From DATCYX01 sp963714425 (GTDB lineage: Bacteria; Chloroflexota; Anaerolineae; Anaerolineales; UBA4823): 64,000 nucleotides of DNA. The position numbers and the translations under genes were made by a program. This document shows positions 8,477 through 16,882 of this stretch, one piece after another (the stretch's first letter is position 1; each line of letters starts with the position of its first letter). The notes below the pieces were generated by a model that made no database searches, was not told the origin of the DNA, and saw nothing but the letters and a program-made list of their open reading frames with translations. The DNA lies in NCBI GenBank assembly GCA_963714425.1, contig CAVQOI010000008.1, forward strand, positions 186,001-250,000, given 5' to 3'.

Positions 8477-9424
8477 CTATTTGAGGACGTTGGCAAATTC
8501 TTCGAAATCTTGGGGGGAGCCTAGTGAAAAGGTCGCAACATCCCGGTTGATGCGCTTGATCAGCCCGCTCAATACCGACCCACTGCCCAGCTCAATAAAG
8601 GCATGAACACCCTGGGAGATCATGTATTCAACAAACTCAGTCCAGCGCACCCGCGACAGAAGCTGTGCTTGCAGGTCGGCTCTTATCTGCTCGGCACTGA
8701 CTAAAGGCGTGGCGGTCACATTGCCAATCAGCGGCAGATCAGGATCTTGCATGGGAGCAGCATTCACAGCTTGATTGAAATCCTGCTGAGCATTAGCCAT
8801 CAATGGCGAGTGGGCGGCAATGCTGACTGCCAGCGGTAAGACGCGGCGAGCCCCGGCTTCTTGTGCCAGATCGAGAGCGCGCTCCAGGGCAGGCCTGGAT
8901 CCAGAGATGACAACCTGCCCTGGGCAGTTGTCATTCGCTACCTGGACGATCTCGCCAGGAGTGCTGGCTTTTACGCAAAGCTCGTCGAGGGTGGGAATAT
9001 CCAAACCCAAAATGGCTGCCATGCCTCCGGGCGATATTGCTCCGGCTCGCTTCATCAGCTCACCACGACGCCGGACCAACCCCAGCGCATCTCGGAATGG
9101 AAGTGCATCCGCAGCAATCAGTGCGCTCAATTCACCCATAGAATGACCGGCTACGAATGAAATGTGGAGCTGGGGAAATCGGTCGAAAAATACCCTGAAG
9201 GCAGCTACCGAGTGGACCATTAAGGAAGGCTGGGTATTGATGGTGTCGTTGAGACTTTCGTCTGGTCCTTCCCACATCATTTGGCTGAGTGAAAAGCCTA
9301 ACCAATCGTCAGCCTCTCTGATTGTCTGCATCGCTGCTGGAAATGACTCTGCAAGAGCTCGACCCATGCCAAGGAACTGCGATCCCTGGCCTGGAAAGAT
9401 GAGTGCAATTTTTTCATTGATCAC
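8477..9424 (-). CDS. fabD: Malonyl-CoA:ACP transacylase FabD
   Basis: A 315-residue acyltransferase. It has ALIFPGQGSQFLGMG at the start, the serine nucleophile motif VAGHSMGELSAL about residue 90, an arginine region about residue 115, and the catalytic His stretch SIAAHSPLM about residue 200. It loads malonate onto ACP for fatty acid synthesis. I chose the GTG at 9424 because GGGAGG lies eight bases upstream and the FabD consensus begins right after it. It lies downstream of rpmF and upstream of fabG, a usual bacterial arrangement. Confidence 0.93.
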   Translation of the reverse strand: MINEKIALIFPGQGSQFLGMGRALAESFPAAMQTIREADDWLGFSLSQMMWEGPDESLNDTINTQPSLMVHSVAAFRVFFDRFPQLHISFVAGHSMGELSALIAADALPFRDALGLVRRRGELMKRAGAISPGGMAAILGLDIPTLDELCVKASTPGEIVQVANDNCPGQVVISGSRPALERALDLAQEAGARRVLPLAVSIAAHSPLMANAQQDFNQAVNAAPMQDPDLPLIGNVTATPLVSAEQIRADLQAQLLSRVRWTEFVEYMISQGVHAFIELGSGSVLSGLIKRINRDVATFSLGSPQDFEEFANVLK

Positions 9425-9450
9425 TAGTGCATCCTCCCTATTAAATCCAT

Positions 9451-9475
9451 ACGGGCCGTGGTGGTCACGGCCCGT
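9451..9475 (-). terminator. GC-rich hairpin between rpmF and fabD
   Basis: A perfect 10-bp inverted repeat (ACGGGCCGTG / CACGGCCCGT) with a 5-base loop sits five bases after the rpmF stop. In minus sense it is followed by ATGGATTT rather than a U run. It is more likely an attenuator or mRNA-processing/stabilising hairpin than a full terminator, allowing more rpmF than fabD product. Confidence 0.5.
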
Positions 9476-9479
9476 GGGC

Positions 9480-9671
9480 TTATTTCTTCTTCTCTTCGAC
9501 GCTGATGATCTCGCGTCCTTTGTAGTGCCCGCAGTTTGGACAAACCGTATGCGGCAATCGCATTTCACCGCAGTTGCTGCAGGCTACCAGATTACGAGCC
9601 TCCAAGGCATCGTGAGCACGACGGCGGCCACGGCGACCTTTGGAGATCTTCCTCTTTGGTTGTGGGGGCAT
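9480..9671 (-). CDS. rpmF: 50S ribosomal protein L32
   Basis: A 63-residue basic ribosomal protein. It begins MPPQPKRKISKGRRGRRRAH and has a four-cysteine zinc knuckle (CSNCG and CPNCG), the zinc-binding form of L32. The ATG is preceded by an AGGAG-type site. It is first in the run rpmF-fabD-fabG, and a near-consensus promoter lies at 9755-9783. Confidence 0.95.
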   Translation of the reverse strand: MPPQPKRKISKGRRGRRRAHDALEARNLVACSNCGEMRLPHTVCPNCGHYKGREIISVEEKKK

Positions 9672-9754
9672 GATCTTTCTCCTGAAATAATAAGTACAAC
9701 AGCTCTGATAAGTGCTTTTCCAGACGAACGCCTGCCCTTTGGGCAGGCAGGGGG

Positions 9755-9783
9755 ATTATACGTTTATCCAAAGAGAATGTCAA
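9755..9783 (-). promoter_or_regulatory. Consensus sigma-70-type promoter of rpmF
   Basis: In minus sense TTGACA (9783-9778), a 17-base spacer and TATAAT (9760-9755) form a perfect consensus. The predicted transcript would start near 9748. Its first bases fold into an 8-bp hairpin (GCCTGCCC/GGGCAGGC, 9730-9748), a possible 5'-end stabiliser in the rpmF leader. Confidence 0.85.
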
Positions 9784-9829
9784 GTCGTTTTCTATGAGGC
9801 AGATTGTCCTCTAGCTGGCGTCCTTGATA

Positions 9830-9835
9830 TATAAT
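9830..9835 (+). promoter_or_regulatory. Putative -10 box for the CBM9-like lipoprotein gene
   Basis: TATAAT lies at 9830-9835, upstream of the lipoprotein gene. The best -35 candidate (TTGTCC at 9804) is 20 bases away, which is long. The leader of about 80 bases contains a short GAGGTG/CACCTC palindrome. Confidence 0.4.
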
Positions 9836-9921
9836 ATAGGTGCTATCGACCTGTGGGAGGTGAGCACCTCTTGGTCGTACGTGCGGGCCTGTTCGCTTAG
9901 TTTTCACTGAGTGGAGGAGAA

Positions 9922-10911
9922 ATGAAGCATCACCTAAAAATAAACCTGATTGTGCTCCTTGTTATTTTATTGGGTGCGAGCTCTTGCAATATGCCTGGTA
10001 GTCCAGTGCCCCCACCAGCGCAGCTTACTCCTGACCTGACCATCACAGCTCTGTTTGAATTTATCAGCACAGCGCAAGCCCAGCAGACTGGAGTCGCTAT
10101 GCAGGAGACGTCTACATCGACTGTGACACCACCTGCGATCGTAGAATTACCTACCGCCACGCTGCCTGCGCCTCCTACCCCTACCCTCGCCCCAACCAAT
10201 ACCTCAGAGCCGCCAGAGGAGGAAGATTCCTCCAGCTCTGGAGATTCAGGTCCTTCCAGGCGCCCGCGCAATACCGTGAATGCATATTACCTGCAGGAAG
10301 AGCCCACCATCGATGGTGTGTTCGACGAATGGGATCTCGATTCCTATTCCGTCTCAAGGGTTGTATATGGCGACAATCGTTGGGATGACGAGGACGATCT
10401 TTCAGCTACCGTCATGGTTGGCTGGGATGATTATTTCCTATACATCGCTGCCCGCGTGATCGATGACCAATACGTTCAAAATGAAAGTGGGAAAAACCTG
10501 TTCAAAGGCGATAGCATCGAAGTCTTGATTGACATCAATGTGCCCAGGGACTACTATGACAGGAATTTAAGCCTGGACGATTTTCAATTTGGAGTATCCC
10601 CAGGACCGGATACCCCGGGTGACGAAATCGAGACGTATGTCTGGTATCCTCGCTCACGGAGAGGTGTATATAACAGCATCAAAGCTGCAGCTTCACCCAC
10701 CGATGATGGCTACCGCGTGGAAGTGAAGATCCCCTGGGAAATCATGGATATCATACCGGATATTGGCAAACATTACGGCTTTGCTTTCTCAGTTTCCGAC
10801 AACGACAACGAAGATGAGAATGTCCAACAGTCGATGGTGTCCAATGTATCTACCCGCCGTCTAACGGATCCAACGACTTGGGGAGATTTATACCTGCAAG
10901 GCAAGCCATAA
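9922..10911 (+). CDS. Lipoprotein with CBM9/DOMON-like C-terminal domain
   Basis: A 329-residue exported lipoprotein. The signal peptide ends in a lipobox-like ASSC (Cys about residue 22). A low-complexity Thr/Pro/Ser/Glu linker follows to about residue 115. The C-terminal domain from about residue 125 begins PTIDGVFDEWDLD and continues WDDYFLYIAARVIDD, GDSIEVLID and YRVEVKIPWEI. That is the pattern of carbohydrate-binding module family 9 (DOMON-like). Such domains bind sugars at the cell surface, but no catalytic domain is present. It has GGAGG before the ATG and its own terminator at 10939-10970. Confidence 0.8.
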   Translation: MKHHLKINLIVLLVILLGASSCNMPGSPVPPPAQLTPDLTITALFEFISTAQAQQTGVAMQETSTSTVTPPAIVELPTATLPAPPTPTLAPTNTSEPPEEEDSSSSGDSGPSRRPRNTVNAYYLQEEPTIDGVFDEWDLDSYSVSRVVYGDNRWDDEDDLSATVMVGWDDYFLYIAARVIDDQYVQNESGKNLFKGDSIEVLIDINVPRDYYDRNLSLDDFQFGVSPGPDTPGDEIETYVWYPRSRRGVYNSIKAAASPTDDGYRVEVKIPWEIMDIIPDIGKHYGFAFSVSDNDNEDENVQQSMVSNVSTRRLTDPTTWGDLYLQGKP

Positions 10912-10938
10912 CCCCGGCAAATTCGGGTTGGAAATAAT

Positions 10939-10970
10939 AAACAAGCGGGTGTGTCACGCCCGCTTGTTTT
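10939..10970. terminator. Bidirectional intrinsic terminator
   Basis: An 11-bp perfect stem (AAACAAGCGGG / CCCGCTTGTTT) with a 9-base loop, flanked by A- and T-rich ends. It sits between the convergent lipoprotein (+) and thioredoxin (-) genes and can serve both. Confidence 0.85.
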
Positions 10971-10986
10971 GCATATAAGCTTATTG

Positions 10987-11820
10987 TTAGAATAAAACGG
11001 AAGCCAACTCTTGCCGGTATTGTTTCGTGAGCGGGTTATCCTCACCCAACACTTCGAAAATACCCAGGATTATTTTACGAACATCGCCGTCCCGATAGTG
11101 TCGGTCCTCTCGAAGGATATCCAATAGGCCATCCAAAGCTGCTTCGGTGTTGCCGCGGGTGAACAAATGTAATGCGCGAAAGTAAGCTGCTTCCAATGGG
11201 TCGCCATTGCTGCTTTCATTAGTGGATAATTCAATGAGTGCTTCGGTTAATGGTTTGAGGGCGGTCGCGTTCGTGAATTCTCGGCTGGCGGGAAAGCTAT
11301 CCAGAATGCCCTGAGCTTCGTAAGATTGACCTCGGACAAGTAAACTCTTCGCAAGCCCCAGCAATGCAGATGCGGAACCTGGATTGTTCTGCAGTACCTG
11401 GCGAAAAGCAGCCTCAGCATCCTTCCAATTGCCAGCAAGGGATAAGCTCTTCCCTTTTTCTAAATTTAGGTCAGCTGGGCTTGGCGCAACTTGCATGATG
11501 AATTCACGCAGGCGCGGCTCGGGCTGAACTCCCATGAATTCTGAGATAATCTTGCCATCCCGGAATGCTTTTACAGTGGGGATACTACGCACATTGTAAC
11601 GAATTGACAAATTTTGATTCAAATCCACATTTACTTTAGCCAGTCGGAAAGCACCACCTGCTTCAATAGCAAGACGTTCCAACATCGGACCAAGTGTCCG
11701 GCAAGGGACGCACCATTCGGCCCAAAAATCAACAATCACAGGAACTTGCTGTGAATGGGCAAGTACCTGGTATTCAAAATCCGATTCGGAGACCTCGATG
11801 ATGAAATCTGATGCCATCAT
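10987..11820 (-). CDS. Thioredoxin-TPR fusion protein (CnoX/YbbN-like)
   Basis: A 277-residue protein. Residues 1-115 form a thioredoxin domain with a WCVPC active site and the cis-proline stretch VRSIPTVKAF. Residues about 125-277 are helical TPR-like repeats (AGNWKDAEAAFRQVLQNNPGSASALLGLAKSLL). This matches CnoX/YbbN, a chaperedoxin that protects proteins during oxidative stress and hands them to chaperonins. Unlike E. coli YbbN it keeps both active-site cysteines. The start is ATG 11820 or the adjacent ATG at 11817. Confidence 0.88.
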   Translation of the reverse strand: MMASDFIIEVSESDFEYQVLAHSQQVPVIVDFWAEWCVPCRTLGPMLERLAIEAGGAFRLAKVNVDLNQNLSIRYNVRSIPTVKAFRDGKIISEFMGVQPEPRLREFIMQVAPSPADLNLEKGKSLSLAGNWKDAEAAFRQVLQNNPGSASALLGLAKSLLVRGQSYEAQGILDSFPASREFTNATALKPLTEALIELSTNESSNGDPLEAAYFRALHLFTRGNTEAALDGLLDILREDRHYRDGDVRKIILGIFEVLGEDNPLTKQYRQELASVLF

Positions 11821-11941
11821 AATCTTTTCTAGTTTACACCTAATATTCTAAAACTACCTGCATTCTACCAGAAGAATATAAGAGAAATATATAAATCAAA
11901 GCACCCCACCTGTCTTTTTCTTAAATCTTTTAAATATCGTA

Positions 11942-12417
11942 AAAGGGGTTCTCCGTAGGATTCTCTTTGGCTCAATAGCAATGACAAGCCGGGACGGTGA
12001 CGAGGTGAACGCCATGATCGTTACGTGGCGTTCCCAGGTTTCCTTCGAGCCGCGCCGAATCGCGGTTGGAGTTTTTCAAATACAACCAGTTCTTGGGGAT
12101 TGTTCCAGTCCAGGAAGGTATTTGCCATAAACATGTTCTACACAGACAGTTTTGAAGCTATCAAGCCGTCCACTCGCGGACGAAAGAAGCAGCCTGCCAA
12201 AATGGAAGAAGCAATCTCTACTCCGGGAAAGGAGACAGGCTGCCGGATATTAGAGGCTGCAACTGCACATTTGGAATGCAAAGTGGTGGCACACCTGGAT
12301 GTGGGTGGGAATCACGATGTTTTCGTCGGCGGGGGTTTCTGTGGGTTCTCGAAGGGAGAAGGTGACGCCAATAACACCTTCTCGCTGGTCTACCTTGGCT
12401 GGAGTTATGTCGGATAA
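11942..12417 (+). pseudogene. Degraded flavin reductase-like gene (frameshifted)
   Basis: Two overlapping plus-strand frames together give a flavin reductase (FMN-binding split-barrel) protein. The first frame (from 11942) reads VLRRILFGSIAMTSRDGDEV and continues to about 12080, stopping at 12129. The second frame continues through KVFAINMFYTDSFEAIKP and HLDVGGNHDVFVG to LGWSYVG and a stop at 12417. The break fits one missing A in the AAA run at 12078-12080. No ATG, GTG or TTG lies upstream in the first frame before a stop at 11879, so the start is also lost or damaged. Sequencing error is an alternative for the frameshift but not for the missing start. Confidence 0.75.
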
Positions 12418-12425
12418 ATCTTGGA

Positions 12426-12848
12426 TCATTCAGAATCTGGATCGATCATGCCCGGTTGCACAACTTCCAGAACTTCTCCGTGCACGTCAATTCGTACTTT
12501 AAAACCGAGCATCCCCAGATAGGCGCGCACCTCTTCAGGGATGCCTGTCTCGAGTAGCGTATCAAATTGTTGGTCAATATTTTTCAGTTGGTTGGCGATC
12601 ATGGCGATTGAGAAGATATCTTCATGACCCAACATCTTGCCCGCTTGCTCGCTGAGTATATCCTCATGTCCCTCGACGGATTCTCCCATCGACTGCAGCA
12701 CCTGTCGATCAACCTGTTCGGAAGGGATATGGCGGAGAAAGCCAGCATCATCTACAACATAGCACGGTTCATCCCCCACGATTTTTACATCGACGGGATT
12801 ATCGTACTCGTCTACAACCAATCCGGAAAAGATCGCCTGTTGCGCCAC
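12426..12848 (-). CDS. Conserved hypothetical protein
   Basis: A 140-residue soluble acidic protein with no recognised domain. The N-terminal part (IFSGLVVDEYDNPVDVKIVGDEPCYVVDD) looks like a small beta domain. The rest is helical (ILSEQAGKMLGHEDIFSIAMIANQLKNI) and ends with a short strand pair. It has no signal or membrane segment. It is last in the envelope operon, following the LURP-one-like gene by three bases. I do not recognise a function. Confidence 0.65.
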   Translation of the reverse strand: MAQQAIFSGLVVDEYDNPVDVKIVGDEPCYVVDDAGFLRHIPSEQVDRQVLQSMGESVEGHEDILSEQAGKMLGHEDIFSIAMIANQLKNIDQQFDTLLETGIPEEVRAYLGMLGFKVRIDVHGEVLEVVQPGMIDPDSE

Positions 12849-12851
12849 CGC

Positions 12852-13433
12852 TCAGGACTCCTGCCGCCCTTCGATAATGCCCAGTAATATCGCTGCCGCT
12901 ATCCCAAGGCGGCGGTCAAGCCTGCGTGCTGTATCCATGCTCAAGTCCAGATCTAGCTCGTAACGGAACAGGTTAAACCGCTGGCGCAAGTCAGCCAGGC
13001 GCGTCTCCCCCGCAAGGATATCGTAGTTCTGGGGAAAAAATGCGCCTAATAAAAAGCGGCGAAGCAAAGCTCGAGCTACAGTATCCTCCTGCAGGAGTGC
13101 CACTTGATGGTCTTCATTATCTAGAATATCCCACTCATCTCTCAACAAAGAACGAAAGCCCCTGCGTCGTAGCGCGCCTACTCTTTCACCAGTCAGGCTA
13201 TCGGTCACATCGTAAGCAGCGGAAAAGTCGATAATCGTGCGTGCCTGGATGTAAAGCAACTCCTGAGATCGATCCTCGTCGTTGTACACACGGATATCTT
13301 CTTTCAGGCGGAACATCTTTTGCTGGCTGAAAAGTTGCAGAGAGCCATCCGGAGCGTACATGCGGATTTTTCCAGTGAGCGCAAAGACCTGCCGTTTTAG
13401 TAAATACTGGTTGTACTGAAATGCTGGGTGCAT
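12852..13433 (-). CDS. LURP-one-related / scramblase-like protein
   Basis: A 193-residue protein with the beta-barrel pattern of LURP-one/phospholipid-scramblase-like families: YLLKRQVFALTGKIRMYAPDG, FRLKEDIRVYNDEDRSQELL, the conserved IDFSAAYDVTDSLTGERVGALRRRG and a hydrophobic C-terminal helix region. Members tend to be membrane-associated; bacterial functions are unclear. It lies three bases after the L,D-transpeptidase gene in what looks like a cell-envelope operon. Confidence 0.75.
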   Translation of the reverse strand: MHPAFQYNQYLLKRQVFALTGKIRMYAPDGSLQLFSQQKMFRLKEDIRVYNDEDRSQELLYIQARTIIDFSAAYDVTDSLTGERVGALRRRGFRSLLRDEWDILDNEDHQVALLQEDTVARALLRRFLLGAFFPQNYDILAGETRLADLRQRFNLFRYELDLDLSMDTARRLDRRLGIAAAILLGIIEGRQES

Positions 13434-13436
13434 GGA

Positions 13437-14486
13437 TTAGATCACATCTACGATTGTGCCGAAATCTTCTTGGACATACTGTTCGCTTGGTGATACATAA
13501 GGCATCGACCACAAGAACAGCCATTTCGCTGCCTTGGAGGTGAGATTTATACAGCCATGGCTGCGCGGGCGCCCATAATTGTTGTGCCAATAAGTTCCAT
13601 GAAATGAAATGCCGCTCTCGGTGATATAGCTAATCCACGGAACGCCGGGAAGGTCGTATCCATTATAAGCCAAATTCCCAGCTGCCATGTGGCGTGAATG
13701 GCGTTTGTAGGCAGTAATATGCCGGCCCGGAGGAGTGGCAAAATTTCCATTGCTGAACTTTGCCCCGGTAGCGGTTTTTGCCATAAAGACAGCCTTGTTC
13801 CACTCGTATGCAATGACAACCTGCTCCTTTGTGCGCACTTCGATACGCTTGGCAAAGTTCGGCAAGTGTGCGGAGATAGGCGCCAGTTCATCATCCGGAA
13901 TCAAGCGCATGTGTTCTGCGGGGGCATAATACCTGAGCTTCCACTTATCTTCAGCAATGCAATACCATGGATTGTCCCTGGAATCCTTTACCAGCCCTGT
14001 CACCCAATGGGTGGTTTCGTAATATAAACGGTATGCCACCCTGACATTTTTGTCCGCACGCCAGTGCGCGTCGGTAAAGGGTACTGTTACCTCCCCCAGT
14101 ATCCCACCTTCTGGAATCTCCGTCACTACCGGGTTAAGTTGAGTGCGAACCGGCTGTATACCCCCCGAGTGGGCGTAGCCTTCTCCCTGTATGACATACC
14201 AGATACGATTGTAATCAGGCTCTGTGTCACCGACCGTCGCCTCCGATATAGGAACTACCGTATCTTTCCAGTACGTCGCTAGCTCTTTCCCTTTTAAGGA
14301 AGGGACATCGAACAACTTGGTGCCATTCTCCAGAATACGACCATGCTCCTCACGAGCAGGCGTTAGGATTTTTATTTGCTGGGGGAAAAGGAAGCTGATT
14401 AGACCCACGCCGCCAAATATTAGAAATTCCCGGCGAGTGAGCGATTTAGAAATATCTGCCGCGAATGTGTCCCGATCGGATTCCAT
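13437..14486 (-). CDS. L,D-transpeptidase (YkuD) with Tat-type signal
   Basis: A 349-residue protein. The N-terminus carries a twin-arginine motif (LTRREFLIFGG) followed by a hydrophobic stretch, so export through the TatABC encoded nearby is likely. The C-terminal YkuD domain has the catalytic HGTYWHNNYGRPRSHGCINL pattern with its Cys nucleophile. These enzymes make 3-3 peptidoglycan cross-links or attach proteins to stem peptides. The middle region (about residues 70-200) has no recognised domain. It lies six bases upstream of the LURP-one-like gene and next to a second L,D-transpeptidase. Confidence 0.88.
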   Translation of the reverse strand: MESDRDTFAADISKSLTRREFLIFGGVGLISFLFPQQIKILTPAREEHGRILENGTKLFDVPSLKGKELATYWKDTVVPISEATVGDTEPDYNRIWYVIQGEGYAHSGGIQPVRTQLNPVVTEIPEGGILGEVTVPFTDAHWRADKNVRVAYRLYYETTHWVTGLVKDSRDNPWYCIAEDKWKLRYYAPAEHMRLIPDDELAPISAHLPNFAKRIEVRTKEQVVIAYEWNKAVFMAKTATGAKFSNGNFATPPGRHITAYKRHSRHMAAGNLAYNGYDLPGVPWISYITESGISFHGTYWHNNYGRPRSHGCINLTSKAAKWLFLWSMPYVSPSEQYVQEDFGTIVDVI

Positions 14487-14491
14487 GAGTG

Positions 14492-15523
14492 CTATTTATG
14501 GATATTGACAATGGTCCCCACCGACGCTCGACTGAACAGCCATCCGGCTTCGTCGGTCTTCAGGTTGATACATCCGTGGCTCATGGGCGTGCCGAAATTG
14601 CGATGCCAGTAGGTCCCATGCAGCCCGTAATCTTTGTAGAAATACATCACATACGGAACCCTGGGTAGGTGATAGCCGGGACCGGACATATCCGCGGCGC
14701 GGTATTTCACGTACACTTTAAAAGTGCCAGTTACGGTCGGATGGTAGCGGGTGCCGGTAGATACCACGAATTTATTGATTAGCTCATCACCTTCGTAGAC
14801 GTACACCCGCTGTTGGCTCAGGTCAACGTCTACCCAGACTTCTCCGTCATCGACGCCACGGGGTCTCCCAGGATAACTATAGTTGCCCCCTTTGGCTTGC
14901 TTTGGTTTTTTGGTTGGTTCAGGAGTGTTGGTTGGCGTGGGCGAAGGTGTCTCCGTTGGGGTGGAGGTACTGGTGGGAGTGAAGGTCGCCGTTGCCGTAG
15001 GAGTGGGCGTAAAGGTTGCTGTTGGGGTTGGTGTCCGTGTTTGCTTCGCTAAAGGCATGTGCGCCAGGGCTAATTGCTTGCCATTGTTGACGGCTAAAGA
15101 AAAAGTGGGGGATCCCAACCAGATCGCTAGCCCAACCACGATCAGGAGAATGGTAAATACCCAGGGGGCAAGCACAGGCTTTCGCAGGACCATGGCGTCC
15201 GAAGGGATAGACCGGTCTATGCGTGCTCGTTGGAGTGGCGCTAGGTTTGCCGGTTGAGCTGCAGTCCGAAAGCGTTGGACTGCCCAGTGCATGCCCTGGC
15301 GGGCGCGACGCGAAGTTGGGTTGATGTTTAGGGCTTTTTTTAGGTAGCTAATGCTGGCTTTAGGGCTGGCGGTAGCCGCAAGAAGCAACCAGCCTTCTTC
15401 ATGCTGGGGAGCGAGCGTCACATAGCGTTGTGCTAGGCGACGTGCTTCGATCCTATTGCCTTGCTCCAGTGCATGCTGCGTCTCTTGCAGCAGGGATTGC
15501 AAAGAATCATCTTCCAGAATCAT
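14492..15523 (-). CDS. Membrane-anchored L,D-transpeptidase with TPR-like N-terminus
   Basis: A 343-residue protein. Residues 1-90 resemble TPR repeats (LQETQHALEQGNRIEARRLA). One membrane helix lies at about 122-140. A low-complexity Thr/Pro/Ala linker (repeats of TPTPTATATFTP type) follows to about 210, then a YkuD domain with HGTYWHRNFGTPMSHGCINL. The topology puts the TPR part in the cytoplasm and the catalytic domain outside. It overlaps the upstream amidase gene by four bases (ATGA), so the two are translationally coupled. Confidence 0.88.
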   Translation of the reverse strand: MILEDDSLQSLLQETQHALEQGNRIEARRLAQRYVTLAPQHEEGWLLLAATASPKASISYLKKALNINPTSRRARQGMHWAVQRFRTAAQPANLAPLQRARIDRSIPSDAMVLRKPVLAPWVFTILLIVVGLAIWLGSPTFSLAVNNGKQLALAHMPLAKQTRTPTPTATFTPTPTATATFTPTSTSTPTETPSPTPTNTPEPTKKPKQAKGGNYSYPGRPRGVDDGEVWVDVDLSQQRVYVYEGDELINKFVVSTGTRYHPTVTGTFKVYVKYRAADMSGPGYHLPRVPYVMYFYKDYGLHGTYWHRNFGTPMSHGCINLKTDEAGWLFSRASVGTIVNIHK

Positions 15524-16317
15524 GGCGTAGGTGTAACGTTAACAATAAGGTCTTCATTGTTGATGTAGCACAATACCCCATCCGTGATCCCCTTCGCCAC
15601 AATATCTGATTTTTGGGTGAGCAGCTCTCGATCCAGGTTTAGAAATCCTATCTCAATAATAACTGCTGTCGTGTCTGGATGAATCTCGGCAAAAGCATGA
15701 TAGCTGGTCATGTCGATAGTAATACTGGTATGTAAAGGTAAGCCTGTGTTTAGCGAGTAGCGGTTCTTCAGGCAGGCGGTTAGTCTGGCGGCGCGATCGG
15801 GATTTGGATTTGCCAGCGCAGCAGAGACTTTAAAGCCTGTCGCCTGGTCGTTGATGTAATCACACGAATCGGAATGGATAGATACGAGCACAGAGGCACG
15901 GTAGTTATCCAGCTTTGTATCAAACTCATTGAGCACGTCTACGTGATAACCCTGATCGACCAGTGTCTTCTGCGCCAGGAATGCAACTTTTTCATTGACG
16001 CTGGCTTCTGTGAGTTCATCTCCACAGACAGCTCCAGAGTTGTTGCCCTTGTGACCAGCAACGATCCCAATGCTGGGGATACCACTAAGTGTCGGGGTCG
16101 GTTCGCTGGCGGGGGTACCCGTGGTAACAGCCTCCGGAAGCTGGGCGAAGGTGAAGCTGTTCACCAAGTTATCCGGAAGCATACCGGGATCCGTCCAAAG
16201 GGTAAACAAAGTTGCCAGGAGGAAAGCAATGCCAATTACGACCTGGAGATAATAAAAAGTCCCCTTGGTATTCCGGGATGGGGCGTGTGGTTGCGAGGGG
16301 GGTAGCTGTGTGCTCAT
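15520..16317 (-). CDS. N-acetylmuramoyl-L-alanine amidase (Amidase_3)
   Basis: A 265-residue protein with an N-terminal membrane anchor (VIGIAFLLATLFTLW) and a Pro/Thr linker. The Amidase_3 domain keeps the zinc ligands and catalytic Glu: IVAGHKG (His), EASVNEK (Glu), VSIHSDSC (His) and VIIEIGFLN (Glu). It cleaves stem peptides from peptidoglycan glycans. It is first in the envelope operon. The promoter at 16326-16354 places the -10 box eight bases before the ATG, so the mRNA would be leaderless or nearly so. Confidence 0.88.
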   Translation of the reverse strand: MSTQLPPSQPHAPSRNTKGTFYYLQVVIGIAFLLATLFTLWTDPGMLPDNLVNSFTFAQLPEAVTTGTPASEPTPTLSGIPSIGIVAGHKGNNSGAVCGDELTEASVNEKVAFLAQKTLVDQGYHVDVLNEFDTKLDNYRASVLVSIHSDSCDYINDQATGFKVSAALANPNPDRAARLTACLKNRYSLNTGLPLHTSITIDMTSYHAFAEIHPDTTAVIIEIGFLNLDRELLTQKSDIVAKGITDGVLCYINNEDLIVNVTPTP

Positions 16318-16325
16318 TCTTTCAG

Positions 16326-16354
16326 ATACTACCGTATTTGCGCATAGATTGCAA
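16326..16354 (-). promoter_or_regulatory. Promoter of the envelope operon
   Basis: In minus sense TTGCAA (16354-16349), a 17-base spacer and TAGTAT (16331-16326). Only eight bases separate the -10 box from the amidase ATG, leaving no room for a ribosome-binding site. The -35 hexamer is a weak match. Confidence 0.6.
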
Positions 16355-16492
16355 GGGTGCTCTTATCGCATTCTATTGAGCTAATTCTCTTAATTAAAGT
16401 ATCCAGAGTGAAAAATTGATCCATGATGCTCCTTAGCTATTTTTAATTGCGTTGATCATAGATAGCAAGAATTATGCCAGATCGTTAAAAGA

Positions 16493-16530
16493 AAAACGGG
16501 CTATGCGAGCGATCTCGCATAGCCCGTTTT
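16493..16530 (-). terminator. Intrinsic terminator after the SufT-like gene
   Basis: A 17-bp perfect inverted repeat with a CGAT loop begins eight bases after the stop of the SufT-like gene (16538). The outer arms are AAAAC/GTTTT, which supply the U run in minus sense. The 16318-16492 stretch between this hairpin and the amidase gene holds the amidase promoter and otherwise nothing I recognise. Confidence 0.88.
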
Positions 16531-16537
16531 GATAGGT

Positions 16538-16882
16538 TTAATACATGCCCCAGTCTGCGCTGGCGCCTTCTTCCATCATGGAAAAATCCCACATCTCCAG
16601 GCCCATTTCAATCGTTGTAGTGCGATTGAGGGACTTCTCAGCCTTTTGGCGGGTGACGTCAAGCATCGCAGGGCCATAAGGGCAGAATGGTGTCGTAAGG
16701 ATCATTGTTACCATGGCTTTTTCATCTTCGATGGTAACGTCTCGTACTAAACCCAGCTCAACAATATTCAGCCCAATTTCCGGATCGACAACCTCACGCA
16801 AAGCCTCGCGTAAGGGGCCGGATAACTCCGGGTGCGTGCTATCCGCTTGCCAGATGCTCTTTGTACTTGTTTCTTCCGTCAT
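16538..16882 (-). CDS. SufT-like MIP18 (DUF59) Fe-S assembly protein
   Basis: A 114-residue MIP18/DUF59 protein with [21 protein letters not shown] and [16 protein letters not shown], including the reactive cysteine of the family. Such proteins help deliver Fe-S clusters (SufT, PaaD, MIP18). I use the ATG at 16882, which overlaps the SufR-like stop as ATGA and has GGAGAAG upstream; the longer frame lies inside the regulator gene. It is co-transcribed with the SufR-like regulator and divergent from sufCBD. Confidence 0.87.
   Translation of the reverse strand: MTEETSTKSIWQADSTHPELSGPLREALREVVDPEIGLNIVELGLVRDVTIEDEKAMVTMILTTPFCPYGPAMLDVTRQKAEKSLNRTTTIEMGLEMWDFSMMEEGASADWGMY

Noticed and set aside
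9840..9921. Possible small RNA or riboswitch in the lipoprotein leader
   Set aside because: Only a short GAGGTG/CACCTC palindrome is visible and no known riboswitch core was recognised.
12025..12417. A 130-residue plus-strand open frame taken as an intact gene
   Set aside because: Its first 20 residues do not match the flavin reductase family, while the other frame does. It is the second half of a broken gene.
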